Shown here piece after piece: positions 23,988 through 33,333 of a stretch of 64,000 bases of DNA (the first letter of the stretch is position 1; every line of letters starts with the position of its first letter). The notes below the pieces were generated by a model. It saw nothing but the letters and a program-made list of their open reading frames with translations, was not told the origin of the DNA and made no database searches. This DNA comes from Alphaproteobacteria bacterium (GTDB taxonomy: Bacteria; Pseudomonadota; Alphaproteobacteria; Rhizobiales; Rhizobiaceae). The stretch is taken from positions 2,294,001-2,358,000 of the forward strand of contig JANSYK010000001.1 of assembly GCA_024742485.1 (NCBI GenBank), read 5' to 3'. A program made the translations under genes and the position numbers.

Positions 23988-26303
23988 TTACACGCCGTCT
24001 GAACCACGATCCAAAATGTCCGGTGGCCCATAGCGTTCCGGTTCCGGCGGATTGGCAGCCCGTTCCAATTCGACAAGACAAGTCTGCGCCGTCGGACCCT
24101 GCGCCAGTTGTGACGTGCCCCGGTCGCGGGTCAGCATGTTCGGATTGCCACGCTTGCACCGCGTCGGTGAGCCCGATGTTTCAGGATCGAACCAGGCACC
24201 GGTGCTGATGCGGATCACGCCGGGGCGCATGGTATCATCGAGAACAGCACCGCAATAACAGGCGCCCCGATCGTTGAACACGCGGACCACGGTCCCGGTG
24301 GTGACACCCCGCGCTGCGGCATCTGCGGGATTGATATGCACCGGTTCGCGGCCGTCGATTTTGGCGGCTCGGCTGTGCGATCCGTGATCGAGCTGGCTGT
24401 GCAATTTGTCCTTCGGCTGGTTTGAAATCAGATGCAGCGGATAGGCTCCGCTCCGGCCAAGCCATTCATAGGGTTCGGCCCAGAAGGGGTGGCCGGGGCA
24501 GTCCGCATAGCCGAAATCGGCGATGGTCTGTGAAAACAGTTCGATCTTGCCGCTCGGCGTGTTCAGCGGATTTTCTTCCGGGTTCGCGCGAAAGTCACTG
24601 AGAATGACCGTTGGCTCGCTTGGCGGCGCCACCTCGAACCAGCGCTTGCTGCGCAATTCTTCAAATGCCGGAATCTCAATGGCGCGTTGACTGCATGCCT
24701 GCCGCGTCCGGTCATAAAGATGTTCCAGCCACTGACGTGATGTCCGCCCCTCGGAAAACGCCTCTCCAACCCCCATGCGGTCGGCGATACCGCGGAAGAT
24801 GTCGTAATCATCACGGGCATCCGAAAAGGGTTTCACCGCCTGCTCCATATGCACGATGAACCCGTCACGGGGTGTCAGGGCAATATCTTCGCGCTCCGGA
24901 GCCGTCGTGCAGGGCAGAACGACATCGGCGTGGCGCGCATGGGCGTTCCAGCACCATTCATGGGCGATGATCGTGTCAGGCCTGGTCCATGCCCGCAGCA
25001 ATCGGTTCAGATCCTGATGATGGTGGAACGGATTGCCACCGGCCCAATATACGATTTTCGCTTCCGGGTAGCGCCGACGCTGTCCATCATAGTCGAATTC
25101 GGCTCCGGGATTGAGCAGCATGTCGGAAATCCGCGCAACCGGAATAAAATCTTCAACCGGGTTTTCACCGACCGGAATGGCCGCGCTGGGCAGGACTGTA
25201 TAATCATTGCCGACGGAGTTCAGTGCGCTGTAGCCGAAGCCGATCCCGCCACCGGGCAAACCCATCTGGCCGAGCATGGCCGCCAGCGCAATCGCTGCCC
25301 AGAAGGGATGTTCTCCGCGGTCCTGGCGGGTCAGCGACCAACTGGCGGATATCATCGTCCGATGGGCGGCCATCCGGCGGGCAAGGTCCCTGATGGCATC
25401 CGCCTCCAGTCCGCTGATATCGGCTGCCCACTGTGCCGATTTCGGTATCCCGTCATTCTTGCCGTTGAGATAGTCGCTGTAGCGTTCGAACCCGACGCTA
25501 TAGCGTTTCAGAAACGGCTGATCATGCAGGTTTTCGCTCAACAGCGTATGCGCCAGGCCCAGCAGGATGGCCACATCGGTGCCCGGTCGCGGTGCAAGCC
25601 ACTCGACTGACTCAGCATCGATGTCGTCGCGGATCGGCGAGATGTTGACGAATCGGACTCCCGCCTCCAGGGCTTCCGCCAACGCGCCCGGTTGCCGGTG
25701 CCGTCCCAAACCGCCCTGCGCCATCTGGCCGTTGCGAACCGGCACACCGCCGAAAGCCACAAACAGCTCGGTATCGGCGACCACCGTTTTCCAGCTCGTG
25801 CCCGGATAGATGAACTCCCGGCACCCGCCCAGCACATGCGGCATGATCACTTCACCGGCGGCAAAGGAATAGGAATTGAGCGACTTGGTAAATCCGCCGA
25901 TGCAGTTGAGGAACCGGTAGAGCTGTGCCTGCGCCAGATGAAAGCTGCCGGCGCTGGCCCAGCCGTAGGAGCCGCTATAAATGGCCTGGTTGCCATGGTC
26001 TCGGCAGACCCGCGCCAACTCATCGGCAACCAGTTTTTCCGCCTCATCCCAACTGACCCGCACGAAAGGTTCGGCTCCGCGCCCGGCCCCATTGCCTGGC
26101 CCGTTTTCCAGCCAGCCACGGCGCACCATGGGCGCATCGATGCGGGTGGAATCGCGCAGCACATCGACCAGACCCTGCCCGATGGCCGACGGCGCGGGAT
26201 CCTCCTCGAAGTCGATCAGGTTGGTCACCTGCCCATCCCGGGTTTCCACCCGAAAGGTGCCCCAGTGATAGCTCGTCATCGGCAGTTTGCTGTGTTCATT
26301 CAT
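23988..26303 (-). CDS. Molybdopterin-dependent oxidoreductase (DMSO reductase family, BisC/TorA type)
   Basis: A 771-residue bis-MGD molybdoenzyme. There is no N-terminal iron-sulfur cysteine motif and no twin-arginine leader, so it belongs with BisC-type cytosolic enzymes. The region YSGSYGWASAGSFHLAQAQL near residue 110 carries the Ser that ligates Mo in the DMSO/TMAO/biotin sulfoxide reductase branch. Other cofactor-binding blocks are YWAGGNPFHHHQDLNRLLRA and the C-terminal HLISNQPKDKLHSQLDHGSH. It lies downstream of soxG on the same strand with 214 nt between. Substrate unknown; S- or N-oxide reduction is the family expectation. Confidence 0.88.
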   Translation of the reverse strand: MNEHSKLPMTSYHWGTFRVETRDGQVTNLIDFEEDPAPSAIGQGLVDVLRDSTRIDAPMVRRGWLENGPGNGAGRGAEPFVRVSWDEAEKLVADELARVCRDHGNQAIYSGSYGWASAGSFHLAQAQLYRFLNCIGGFTKSLNSYSFAAGEVIMPHVLGGCREFIYPGTSWKTVVADTELFVAFGGVPVRNGQMAQGGLGRHRQPGALAEALEAGVRFVNISPIRDDIDAESVEWLAPRPGTDVAILLGLAHTLLSENLHDQPFLKRYSVGFERYSDYLNGKNDGIPKSAQWAADISGLEADAIRDLARRMAAHRTMISASWSLTRQDRGEHPFWAAIALAAMLGQMGLPGGGIGFGYSALNSVGNDYTVLPSAAIPVGENPVEDFIPVARISDMLLNPGAEFDYDGQRRRYPEAKIVYWAGGNPFHHHQDLNRLLRAWTRPDTIIAHEWCWNAHARHADVVLPCTTAPEREDIALTPRDGFIVHMEQAVKPFSDARDDYDIFRGIADRMGVGEAFSEGRTSRQWLEHLYDRTRQACSQRAIEIPAFEELRSKRWFEVAPPSEPTVILSDFRANPEENPLNTPSGKIELFSQTIADFGYADCPGHPFWAEPYEWLGRSGAYPLHLISNQPKDKLHSQLDHGSHSRAAKIDGREPVHINPADAAARGVTTGTVVRVFNDRGACYCGAVLDDTMRPGVIRISTGAWFDPETSGSPTRCKRGNPNMLTRDRGTSQLAQGPTAQTCLVELERAANPPEPERYGPPDILDRGSDGV

Positions 26304-26348
26304 GATGGGTTCGCCAATGCAATCCGTTCACCGCGCAAGCGGCCTCGT

Positions 26349-26498
26349 CCTGCCCTGCACATTGAAGCCTTGGCCGGCCATGCGCAAGGTTGTTGCAGGG
26401 TGGATCAGGTCCTTTTGAACGCGCTTCCGCCTGCCCTGCACCGGAGCAAAACCCGGTGGCCGGTCCATTCGGACCCGCCCGACGCGGCTATGCAGGGC
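26349..26498. repeat. Two tandem CCCTGCA/TGCAGGG hairpin-capable units
   Basis: CCTGCCCTGCA occurs at 26349-26359 and 26430-26440. Each is followed by a matching inverted partner: TGCAGGG at 26394-26400 and TGCAGGGC at 26491-26498. The unit therefore repeats twice in the 214-nt gap between soxG and the molybdoenzyme gene, with further inner GC-rich pairing (GGCCGGCC; CCGGTGGCCGG). It could be a processing or attenuation site inside a sox-molybdoenzyme transcript. Confidence 0.45.
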
Positions 26499-26517
26499 CA
26501 ATGTCCGTCTGACAGGT

Positions 26518-27087
26518 CTAGATCACGGCATCCCGGGCCGCATCGGCCAGAAAGGCAAACACATAATCGGAAAACGAACGCCAGCACTCCACCCGAAAGA
26601 CATGCGCATCTTCGCGCACCAGAACGATTTCCGCCTTGCCGAGCACCGTTCGCGAACAGGCACCGACGGGAAAGATGTTCGGTGAGAGGTCCTGCGGACA
26701 GCCGGCGCTGATGACCGACTGCGCCGCCTCGCCGGCGACGAGGATGGCGGTGTTGCGATGGGAAACATCAACCGCCGAATGGAGTTTCTTGACCTTGGAG
26801 CAAAGCGCCATGAGATCAGCGCCGTTCGGGTCGACCACCAGCCATTCGTCAGGTCCGATCCACAGCGCGATGCGTCCGGCCAGTCGGGACGCTTTGGCCT
26901 TTGCTGATGTCTTGGGCTCTTCGGGCAGTTTGACGCCAAGCGCCCTGGATAAGGGAGCAATCGCCTCCGGCCGGGCTCGTAAAACGATGCGGCTGGCCAC
27001 ATCGGCGGGCACAATTTCCACATGGGCAGATCGCACAAGCCGCCCGTCTAGCGGAGCGGCGCGCAATGCAGTGTTCCGATCAGCCAT
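26518..27087 (-). CDS. soxG: Sarcosine oxidase gamma subunit
   Basis: A 189-residue SoxG, the small subunit that completes the heterotetrameric sarcosine oxidase and contacts the folate-side of the complex. Text such as ALGVKLPEEPKTSAKAKAS, IGPDEWLVVDP and SAVDVSHRNTAILVAGEAAQ is typical. It overlaps the soxA stop by 8 nt. It is the last sox gene; no purU, folD or glyA follows, unlike many sox operons. Confidence 0.92.
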   Translation of the reverse strand: MADRNTALRAAPLDGRLVRSAHVEIVPADVASRIVLRARPEAIAPLSRALGVKLPEEPKTSAKAKASRLAGRIALWIGPDEWLVVDPNGADLMALCSKVKKLHSAVDVSHRNTAILVAGEAAQSVISAGCPQDLSPNIFPVGACSRTVLGKAEIVLVREDAHVFRVECWRSFSDYVFAFLADAARDAVI

Positions 27088-30073
27088 TCACCCGCTCCCC
27101 TTCTTCATCAAAGAACACCGTCCCGGTCACTTCGACCTCGATCGTTCGGTCGGGCATCGGAACATAAAGGGTCTCGCCCCTGCGCGCGCGGCCATTGGCC
27201 ACCAATGCCATCGCGATGGAGCAACCGCAATTCTCCGACCAGTAGGACGAGGTCACGTGTCCAAGCATCGTCATCGGCACAGCCTCGTTTGGGTCAGCGA
27301 CAATTTGCGCGCCCTCCTCCAGAACAGTCATCGGATTGCGGGTTTTCAGGCCGACAAGCTGTTTTCGTCCCTCTGCAACCAGATCCGGTCTTTTCATTCC
27401 ACGAATGCCGACGAAATCCGGCTTGCTTTTGGCTATGGCCCAATTGAGGCCGGCATCATCCGGTGTCACTGTCCCGTCCGTATCCTGCCCGACAATGATG
27501 AACCCCTTTTCGGCGCGTAGAACATGCATCGCCTCGGTACCGTAGGCGCACGCGCCCAGCGGCTCGGCTTGCGCCCATACCGCCTCCCAGACCGCGCGGC
27601 CATGATCGGCCGGAACGTTGATTTCAAAGCCCGCCTCGCCGGTAAAGGAGACCCGAAACAATCGGGTCGGCACGCCGCAGATTTTCCCCTCCCGCGCGCT
27701 CATATGCGGCATTGCCTCGCCGGATAGATCGATGTCTTCGACCAGCGGCGCGATGATCTCGCGTGCCTTGGGACCTTGCACGGCGATCACCGCCCATTGT
27801 TCGGATGTGGACGTCAGCCACACATCCAGATCCGGAAACTCGGTCTGCAGATAATCCTCCATATGATTGAGGACGCGCGGCGCACCACCGGTCGTCGTCG
27901 TCACATGGAAGCGGTCCTCGGCAAGACGCGCGACAACCCCGTCATCATAGATGAATCCATCCTCGCGCAGCATGATGCCGTATTTGCACCGACCGGGTTT
28001 CAGCTTGGTCCAGCCATTGGTGTAGATGAGATCGAGGAACCTGGCCGCGTCCGGTCCGACAACCTCGATCTTGCCGAGGGTCGACGCATCAAACAGACCG
28101 GCCACCTCGCGCACGGTGCGACATTCCCGGTTCACCGCCGCATGCATGTCCTCCCCGACCCGCGGATAGTACCAGGCACGCTTCCACTGGCCGACATCCT
28201 CGAACACGGCGCCGTGTTCCTCTTCCCAATAGTGCATCGGGGTTCGCCGCGTGGGATCAAAGAGCTTGCCGCGCGCATGATTGACGATCGATCCGAACGT
28301 CACCGGCGTGTAGGGCGCACGGAACGTCGTCAGGCCCACCTGTGGCATCTCCCGGTCGAGTGCTTCAGCGGCAATGGCCAGACCATGCATGTTGGACGTC
28401 TTGCCCTGATCGGACGCCATACCGTTGGTCGTGAACCGTTTGACATGTTCGATCGAATGCATGCCCTCGCGCACGGCCAGGCGAATGTCCTTGGCCGTCA
28501 CGTCGTTCTGGAAATCGATGAATGCCTTGACCGTCGTGTCCGGACCGGCTCCCGCCGCCGCGCCCGACATGCCGCCGGACCAGTTTCCGGCGCCCTCGCA
28601 CGACACTTTTGTTTTCGGTGAGCGTTTCGAACCCGTGGCCCTGGCCGCGTTCGATCCGGCTGCAAGCGCTTCCTCGATGGCAGCCGGCATGTCGTCGGTG
28701 CCGTTGCACGCGCCGACACTGACGCAATCCTGGACATAATCGCCAGGCAAGAACCGCTGTGTCGACGCGTCAAAGGCCACCTTGCCGCGCGACTGGGAAA
28801 ACATGTGTACCGACGGTGTCCAGCCTGCCGACATGATCAGTGCATCGACCGGGATGGTGCGCGCGGCGCCACCACCATTGGGCCTGACCACCATGGCCGA
28901 AACCCGCCGCGCACCCTTTGTATCGGTCACGCTCTGGCCAGTCAGCACTTCCAGGCCGAGATCGGCGGCGGTCGACAACAGCCCTTCGCCGGGGGCATCG
29001 CGTGTATCGACAATGGTTTCCACCGCAACGCCTTGGCGCTTCAGGTCGAAAGCTGCCTCATAGGCTGAATCATTGGCGGTATAGACACCGACCTTGGTTC
29101 CGACTGCGACACCATAATGATTGAGGTAGGTTCGCGCCGCCGACGACAACATGATGCCGGGCCTGTCATTGTTGGCAAACACCATGGGGCGTTCGATCGC
29201 ACCGGTGGCGATAATCACCTTTTTCGCCCGCACCTGCCAGAGACGCTCGCGCGGCAGGGCCGGATCCGGATCGGCAAGGTGATCGGTCACCCGTTCGACC
29301 AGCCCAACGAAGTTCTGGGCGTAGTATCCGAAAGCCGTGGTCCGGTTCAAAATCCGCACATTGTCCATGGCTGACAGCTTTTGTGCGGTTTGCGCCGCCC
29401 AGGCAAAACCGTCCTCATTGTGAACGCGGATACCGGTCTCGAAGGCCAATGCACCACCAAATTGTGCCTGCTCGTCGCACAGCATAACGCTTGCGCCGCT
29501 TTGCGCCGCGGCCAGTGCCGCCGAAAGGCCGCATACGCCGCCTCCGAGCACCAGCACATCGCAATGCGTATACCGGTTGGAATAGTGGTCTGTGTCGCTC
29601 TCGTCGGGCGCTACACCCAGACCGGCTGTGCCGCGAATAACTGGCTCATACAGCTTTTCCCAGGCCCGTTTCGGCCACATGAAGGTCTTGTAGTAAAAAC
29701 CGGCCGCAAAGAGCGGCGACAGCACATTGTTGACGGCACCGACATCGAATGCCAGCGACGGCCAGCGGTTTTGCGACACCGCCGACATCCCCTCGAAGAC
29801 CTCCTGAACGGTCGCGCGGACATTGGGCTGGCGGCGAGACCGGTCACGCTCGATGCTCATCAGTGCATTCGGCTCTTCAGAGCCGGCGCCCAGCACGCCG
29901 CGCGGCCGGTGATATTTGAACGACCGGCCCATCAGATGCACACCATTGGCCAGCAGCGCGGAAGCCAACGTGTCCCCTTCCAGCCCGGTGTAAAGCTCAC
30001 CGTCGAAGGAAAAACGCAGGGATCTGGCCGGCGTCAGGCGGCCCGCACCAGCGATACGATTGGCGCCGCTCAT
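27080..30073 (-). CDS. soxA: Sarcosine oxidase alpha subunit
   Basis: A 997-residue subunit of the FAD/FMN/NAD-containing sarcosine oxidase, which demethylates sarcosine to glycine and passes the methyl carbon to tetrahydrofolate. Order of domains: N-terminal 2Fe-2S-like domain (LRFSFDGELYTGLEGDTLAS, residues 18-37), NAD/FAD-type oxidoreductase domain with DVLVLGGGVCGLSAALAAAQ near residue 175, and a C-terminal GcvT-like aminomethyltransferase domain from about residue 600 (RTPMHYWEEEHGAVFEDVGQ, VQGPKAREIIAPL, GYGTEA-like CAYGTEAMHVLRAEKGFI). Length matches the family (about 965-1000). Coupled by 4 nt to soxD and by 8 nt to soxG. Confidence 0.95.
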   Translation of the reverse strand: MSGANRIAGAGRLTPARSLRFSFDGELYTGLEGDTLASALLANGVHLMGRSFKYHRPRGVLGAGSEEPNALMSIERDRSRRQPNVRATVQEVFEGMSAVSQNRWPSLAFDVGAVNNVLSPLFAAGFYYKTFMWPKRAWEKLYEPVIRGTAGLGVAPDESDTDHYSNRYTHCDVLVLGGGVCGLSAALAAAQSGASVMLCDEQAQFGGALAFETGIRVHNEDGFAWAAQTAQKLSAMDNVRILNRTTAFGYYAQNFVGLVERVTDHLADPDPALPRERLWQVRAKKVIIATGAIERPMVFANNDRPGIMLSSAARTYLNHYGVAVGTKVGVYTANDSAYEAAFDLKRQGVAVETIVDTRDAPGEGLLSTAADLGLEVLTGQSVTDTKGARRVSAMVVRPNGGGAARTIPVDALIMSAGWTPSVHMFSQSRGKVAFDASTQRFLPGDYVQDCVSVGACNGTDDMPAAIEEALAAGSNAARATGSKRSPKTKVSCEGAGNWSGGMSGAAAGAGPDTTVKAFIDFQNDVTAKDIRLAVREGMHSIEHVKRFTTNGMASDQGKTSNMHGLAIAAEALDREMPQVGLTTFRAPYTPVTFGSIVNHARGKLFDPTRRTPMHYWEEEHGAVFEDVGQWKRAWYYPRVGEDMHAAVNRECRTVREVAGLFDASTLGKIEVVGPDAARFLDLIYTNGWTKLKPGRCKYGIMLREDGFIYDDGVVARLAEDRFHVTTTTGGAPRVLNHMEDYLQTEFPDLDVWLTSTSEQWAVIAVQGPKAREIIAPLVEDIDLSGEAMPHMSAREGKICGVPTRLFRVSFTGEAGFEINVPADHGRAVWEAVWAQAEPLGACAYGTEAMHVLRAEKGFIIVGQDTDGTVTPDDAGLNWAIAKSKPDFVGIRGMKRPDLVAEGRKQLVGLKTRNPMTVLEEGAQIVADPNEAVPMTMLGHVTSSYWSENCGCSIAMALVANGRARRGETLYVPMPDRTIEVEVTGTVFFDEEGERVNG

Positions 30074-30396
30074 TTTGCCGCTCCTTTTTTCGCAACGTCG
30101 GCGCCCTTGCTCAAACGGACCGGGTCCGGTTTGGGTTCGCCCGCCTTGTAGGTGGTCAGGAAACGGTCACTCACCGTGTCGCGCACCGCGTTGAAAAAAC
30201 GGCCACAGCCATGGATATGGCGCCAGCGCTCATAGACCAGCCCTTTCGGGTTGTCGCGCAGAAAAAACATCTCCTCGAACGCCGTATCATCGATGGCCGC
30301 GATATTGGTGGGCCGCACGATATGGGCTTCGCCGGCATGGCTGAATTCCAGTTCAGGCCGGTCTTCCTTGCAATAGGGGCAGTGAATCAAAAGCAT
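30070..30396 (-). CDS. soxD: Sarcosine oxidase delta subunit
   Basis: A 108-residue SoxD. The structural zinc ligands are in place: Cys6 and Cys9 in HCPYC, and His60/Cys64 in RHIHGCGRFF, matching the known ligand spacing of the family. It follows soxB by 10 nt and overlaps soxA by 4 nt (ATGA). The C-terminal tail is rich in Lys and Ala and of variable length in homologues. Confidence 0.94.
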   Translation of the reverse strand: MLLIHCPYCKEDRPELEFSHAGEAHIVRPTNIAAIDDTAFEEMFFLRDNPKGLVYERWRHIHGCGRFFNAVRDTVSDRFLTTYKAGEPKPDPVRLSKGADVAKKGAAK

Positions 30397-30406
30397 GGGC
30401 TCAAAC

Positions 30407-31660
30407 CTAGTGCGCCACCGCGGCCGCGGCGGCTTCGTCGATCAGACGGCCGGTGCGGAAGCGTTCCAGCGTAAAGGGTGCATTGATGGGATGGGGTGCA
30501 TCATTGGCGATCGTGTGGGCAAACACCTGGGCCGAGCCGGGCGTCGCCTTGAAGCCGCCGGTGCCCCAGCCGCAGTTCACATACAGCCCGGATACCGGTG
30601 TTTTCGCCAGGATCGGCGAACGGTCCGGCGTCACATCGACAATGCCACCCCAGGAACGCAGCATTTTCATCCGGGTGAAGATCGGGAACATCTCGCAGAT
30701 CGCATCGAGTGTGTGGCTGAGAATGTGCAGACCGCCGGTCTGCGAATAGGAGGTATACTGATCCGTGCCCGCGCCAATCACCAGTTCGCCCTTGTCCGAT
30801 TGCGAGATATAGGCATGGACCGTGTTCGACATGACGACACAGGGAAAGACCGGTTTGACCGGTTCGGACACCAGGGCCTGCAGGGGATAGCTCTCGAGCG
30901 GCATTCTGATGCCGGCCATTTCCATCAACACTGAACTGTGTCCAGCTGCGACGACTCCGACCTTCTTGGCGCCGATAAACCCACGCTCCGTCTCAACGCC
31001 CTCGACCGCGCCATCGGCTGACCGCCGGATGCCAGTGACGGCGCAGTTCTGGATGATGTCGACGCCGCGGTCGGCAGCACCACGCGCATAGCCCCAGGCC
31101 ACCGCATCATGGCGAGCGACACCACCGCAGCGCTGCAAGGCCGCGCCCATTACGGGATAACGCGCGGTCTGCGCAATGTTCAAAGGCGGGCAAAATTCCT
31201 TGGCTTCCTCGGGAGTCAGCCACTCATTTTGCACGCCGTTCAACCGGTTGGCGTGAATGTGGCGTTGCGCGCCCTGCACGTCATGAACATTGTGCGCCAG
31301 CATCATGACACCACGCGCCGAATACATGACATTGTAGTTGAGATCCTGGCTGAGCCCGTCCCACAACTTCATGGCGTGATTGTAGAGTCCGGCACTTTCG
31401 TCATAAAGATAGTTGGACCGGATGATGGTCGTGTTGCGTCCCGTATTGCCTCCTCCCAGCCAGCCTTTTTCGATGACGGCCACATTGGTGATGCCATGCT
31501 GTTTGGCCAGGTAATAGGCCGTCCCCAGACCGTGTCCGCCGGCGCCGACGATGATCACATCATAGTGTTTCTTCGGCTCTGGGGAGTCCCACTGCTTGGG
31601 CCATCCTGTGTGGCCCCGCATCGCCTCGCGGGCGACGGCAAAAATGGAATATTTCCGCAT
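30407..31660 (-). CDS. soxB: Sarcosine oxidase beta subunit
   Basis: A 417-residue SoxB that carries FAD and the covalent FMN and oxidises sarcosine. The dinucleotide-binding motif is [20 protein letters not shown] near residue 34. Later blocks include [18 protein letters not shown] (substrate side) and the C-terminal [20 protein letters not shown]. Start ATG 31660 ([13 protein letters not shown]) is the family N-terminus and gives the usual length of about 416-418; the open frame upstream has no homology. First gene of soxBDAG; the 340-nt region upstream is shared with rpsU. Confidence 0.94.
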   Translation of the reverse strand: MRKYSIFAVAREAMRGHTGWPKQWDSPEPKKHYDVIIVGAGGHGLGTAYYLAKQHGITNVAVIEKGWLGGGNTGRNTTIIRSNYLYDESAGLYNHAMKLWDGLSQDLNYNVMYSARGVMMLAHNVHDVQGAQRHIHANRLNGVQNEWLTPEEAKEFCPPLNIAQTARYPVMGAALQRCGGVARHDAVAWGYARGAADRGVDIIQNCAVTGIRRSADGAVEGVETERGFIGAKKVGVVAAGHSSVLMEMAGIRMPLESYPLQALVSEPVKPVFPCVVMSNTVHAYISQSDKGELVIGAGTDQYTSYSQTGGLHILSHTLDAICEMFPIFTRMKMLRSWGGIVDVTPDRSPILAKTPVSGLYVNCGWGTGGFKATPGSAQVFAHTIANDAPHPINAPFTLERFRTGRLIDEAAAAAVAH

Positions 31661-32000
31661 CGGCTGATCGCGCTCCAATTGAAACAGGCGGACTGCCAAA
31701 ATCTCCAAATGACAGTTCACTTCTGCCCATCTGATGGCAAATTTGCAGAACCTGCGATAGCCCCTTTGCGACGCATAACGCCGCGTCACCGGACCAGCGA
31801 CCGCCCATCGCCGAAAAACGCACCTATTTGCTCAAAAATCAACACCGATCTGTGGACTTGCAGGAGAAATTCTGTTACGGCCACTGCAGTTGCGAGATCA
31901 TCGATCTACGCGAAGCGAAATTTGTTTGCTATTTGATTGCCGTAGACTTTGCCGATATCCGGCGACGGCAATGACGACAACCGGAAGGAACGGGATTAAG
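31661..32000. other. Divergent soxB / rpsU intergenic region
   Basis: A 340-nt stretch with no gene I can support. It must hold the promoters of soxB (minus) and rpsU (plus). I see no clear sigma-70 hexamer pair, riboswitch or strong palindrome. An in-frame ATG at 31971 could extend rpsU by 10 residues. Confidence 0.5.
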
Positions 32001-32231
32001 GTGCAAGTACTTGTCCGCGATAACAATGTAGATCAGGCCCTTCGTGCGCTGAAGAAGAAGATGCAGCGTGAAGGAATTTTTCGTGAAATGAAAATGCGCG
32101 ATTTCTACGAGAAACCCTCTCAGAAACGCGCCCGCGAAAAAGCCGAAGCGGTTCGCCGTGTTCGCAAACTGGCACGCAAGCGTGCGCAGCGCGAAGGTCT
32201 CCTGCCCGGCCGCACCTCCTCAAGCCGCTGA
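32001..32231 (+). CDS. rpsU: 30S ribosomal protein S21
   Basis: A 76-residue S21 of the small ribosomal subunit. The text [20 protein letters not shown], then [20 protein letters not shown] and a basic tail rich in Arg/Lys, is diagnostic. GTG 32001 gives the canonical alphaproteobacterial N-terminus (M-QVLVRDN); an upstream in-frame ATG at 31971 would add a non-conserved extension. A strong terminator starts 38 nt after the stop, so it is probably monocistronic. Confidence 0.93.
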   Translation: MQVLVRDNNVDQALRALKKKMQREGIFREMKMRDFYEKPSQKRAREKAEAVRRVRKLARKRAQREGLLPGRTSSSR

Positions 32232-32268
32232 GCACTGCCATTTTTCAAACGTATTTATTGCGTTTTGT

Positions 32269-32303
32269 CGGGCGGGACGATTAAATCGTCACCGCCCGTT
32301 TTT
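32269..32303 (+). terminator. Rho-independent terminator of rpsU
   Basis: CGGGCGG, GACGAT, loop TAA, ATCGTC, one unpaired A, CCGCCCG, then five T. A 13-bp stem with one bulge and a T run, directly downstream of rpsU. Confidence 0.9.
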
Positions 32304-32338
32304 GTGGGCGACGGGGCGTCAAAGCGAGGGATATCGGG

Positions 32339-33181
32339 GTGACAGCGGACAAGACTCTAGGCTTCCGTCGAAACAATCTCAGTGCATTGCTAATCGTGGC
32401 CGCATCTGCCTTGGCGATTGCCGGATGCCAGACCAGCAATCCCGAAGACGTGATCCGCATTGAAAGCGCCCAAGGGTCGGAGAGCAACATCGCCTCCCTG
32501 ACCCAGGTGATCAAAAACAATCCGCGGGATCCGCAGGCCTACAATGTGAGAGGCAGTGCCTATGGGCGTGCCGGCGACTTCAACAAGGCATTGCAGGATT
32601 TCAACAAGGCCATTCAGCTCAATCCGAATTTCTATCAGGCCTATGCAAACCGCGCGCTGATCTATCGCGGCATGGGCGACCTGAAGGAAGCATCGAACGA
32701 CTACAACAAGGCGCTGCAGATCAATCCACGCTATGATGTGGCCTATATCGGCCGTGGAAACATGTACCAGCAGGCCGGCCAGGCGACCAATGCCTTCAAT
32801 GATTTTCAGCGGGCCATCGATCTCGACACCACCGACCCCCGCGCCTACAACAATCGCGGCCTGATCTACCAGAAGCGCGGCGAGCACAAGCAGGCGATCG
32901 AGGATTTCTCCAAATCCATTTCGCTGTCGCCCAGCGCGCCCCTTCCCTACAACAATCGCGGTCTGTCCTATCTGGCGCTCGGCGACGAGGAAAATGCCTT
33001 CACCGACATCAACAAGGCGCTTCAGCTCGACAAGAACATTGCCGAGGCCTGGGTCAATCAGGCGCTGATCTATGAGCGGCGGGGCGAGACGGTAAAGGCC
33101 CGCCGGGCCTATGCACGCGCGGCCCAGCTGGACCCCAAATACCAGCCCGCCAAGGATGGCCTCGCCCGCACCCGGTCATGA
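32339..33181 (+). CDS. TPR-repeat lipoprotein
   Basis: A 280-residue outer-membrane or periplasmic lipoprotein made of tetratricopeptide repeats. The N-terminus has a hydrophobic stretch ending in the lipobox LAIAGC (Cys near residue 30). About six TPR units follow from residue 60, each with the A-Y-N-R-G and A-I-x-L-x-P spacing (for example AYGRAGDFNKALQDFNKAIQ). Homologues in rhizobia are NlpI-like and linked to cell-envelope assembly, but no function is assigned here. GTG 32339 has GAGGG upstream. It is flanked by terminators on both sides. Confidence 0.88.
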   Translation: MTADKTLGFRRNNLSALLIVAASALAIAGCQTSNPEDVIRIESAQGSESNIASLTQVIKNNPRDPQAYNVRGSAYGRAGDFNKALQDFNKAIQLNPNFYQAYANRALIYRGMGDLKEASNDYNKALQINPRYDVAYIGRGNMYQQAGQATNAFNDFQRAIDLDTTDPRAYNNRGLIYQKRGEHKQAIEDFSKSISLSPSAPLPYNNRGLSYLALGDEENAFTDINKALQLDKNIAEAWVNQALIYERRGETVKARRAYARAAQLDPKYQPAKDGLARTRS

Positions 33182-33196
33182 TCTGAATGGTCCAGT

Positions 33197-33225
33197 AAAA
33201 AAACCCGCCGGATCGGCGGGTTTTT
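33197..33225. terminator. Bidirectional terminator between the TPR gene and pntB
   Basis: Five or more A, then ACCCGCCG, three bases, CGGCGGGT, then TTTTT. A symmetrical stem with A and T tracts, able to stop both the TPR lipoprotein transcript (plus) and the pnt operon (minus). Confidence 0.92.
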
Positions 33226-33302
33226 GATTCCTGTCGCGGATTGAACGGTTTCAGGTCTTGTCACAACGGTGCCGGTCGTTGACGACACAGTTGCATTGAA
33301 GG

Positions 33303-33333
33303 CTTGCCGAACCCGTCAAAACCAGAATTGTGC
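33303..33333 (+). repeat. Dispersed intergenic repeat, copy C
   Basis: CTTGCCGAACCCGTCAAAAC followed by CAGAATTGTGC; closest to the copy at 2724-2755. It ends exactly at the pntB stop codon. The upstream 35 nt also resemble the flank of copy A (GTGCCGG, TTGA, TGCATT). Confidence 0.5.

Noticed and set aside
32277-32291. The rpsU terminator stem shares TTAAATCGTCAC with the end of the 2999-3270 element
   Set aside because: The match is 12 nt, is explained by the stem symmetry, and there is no further similarity.
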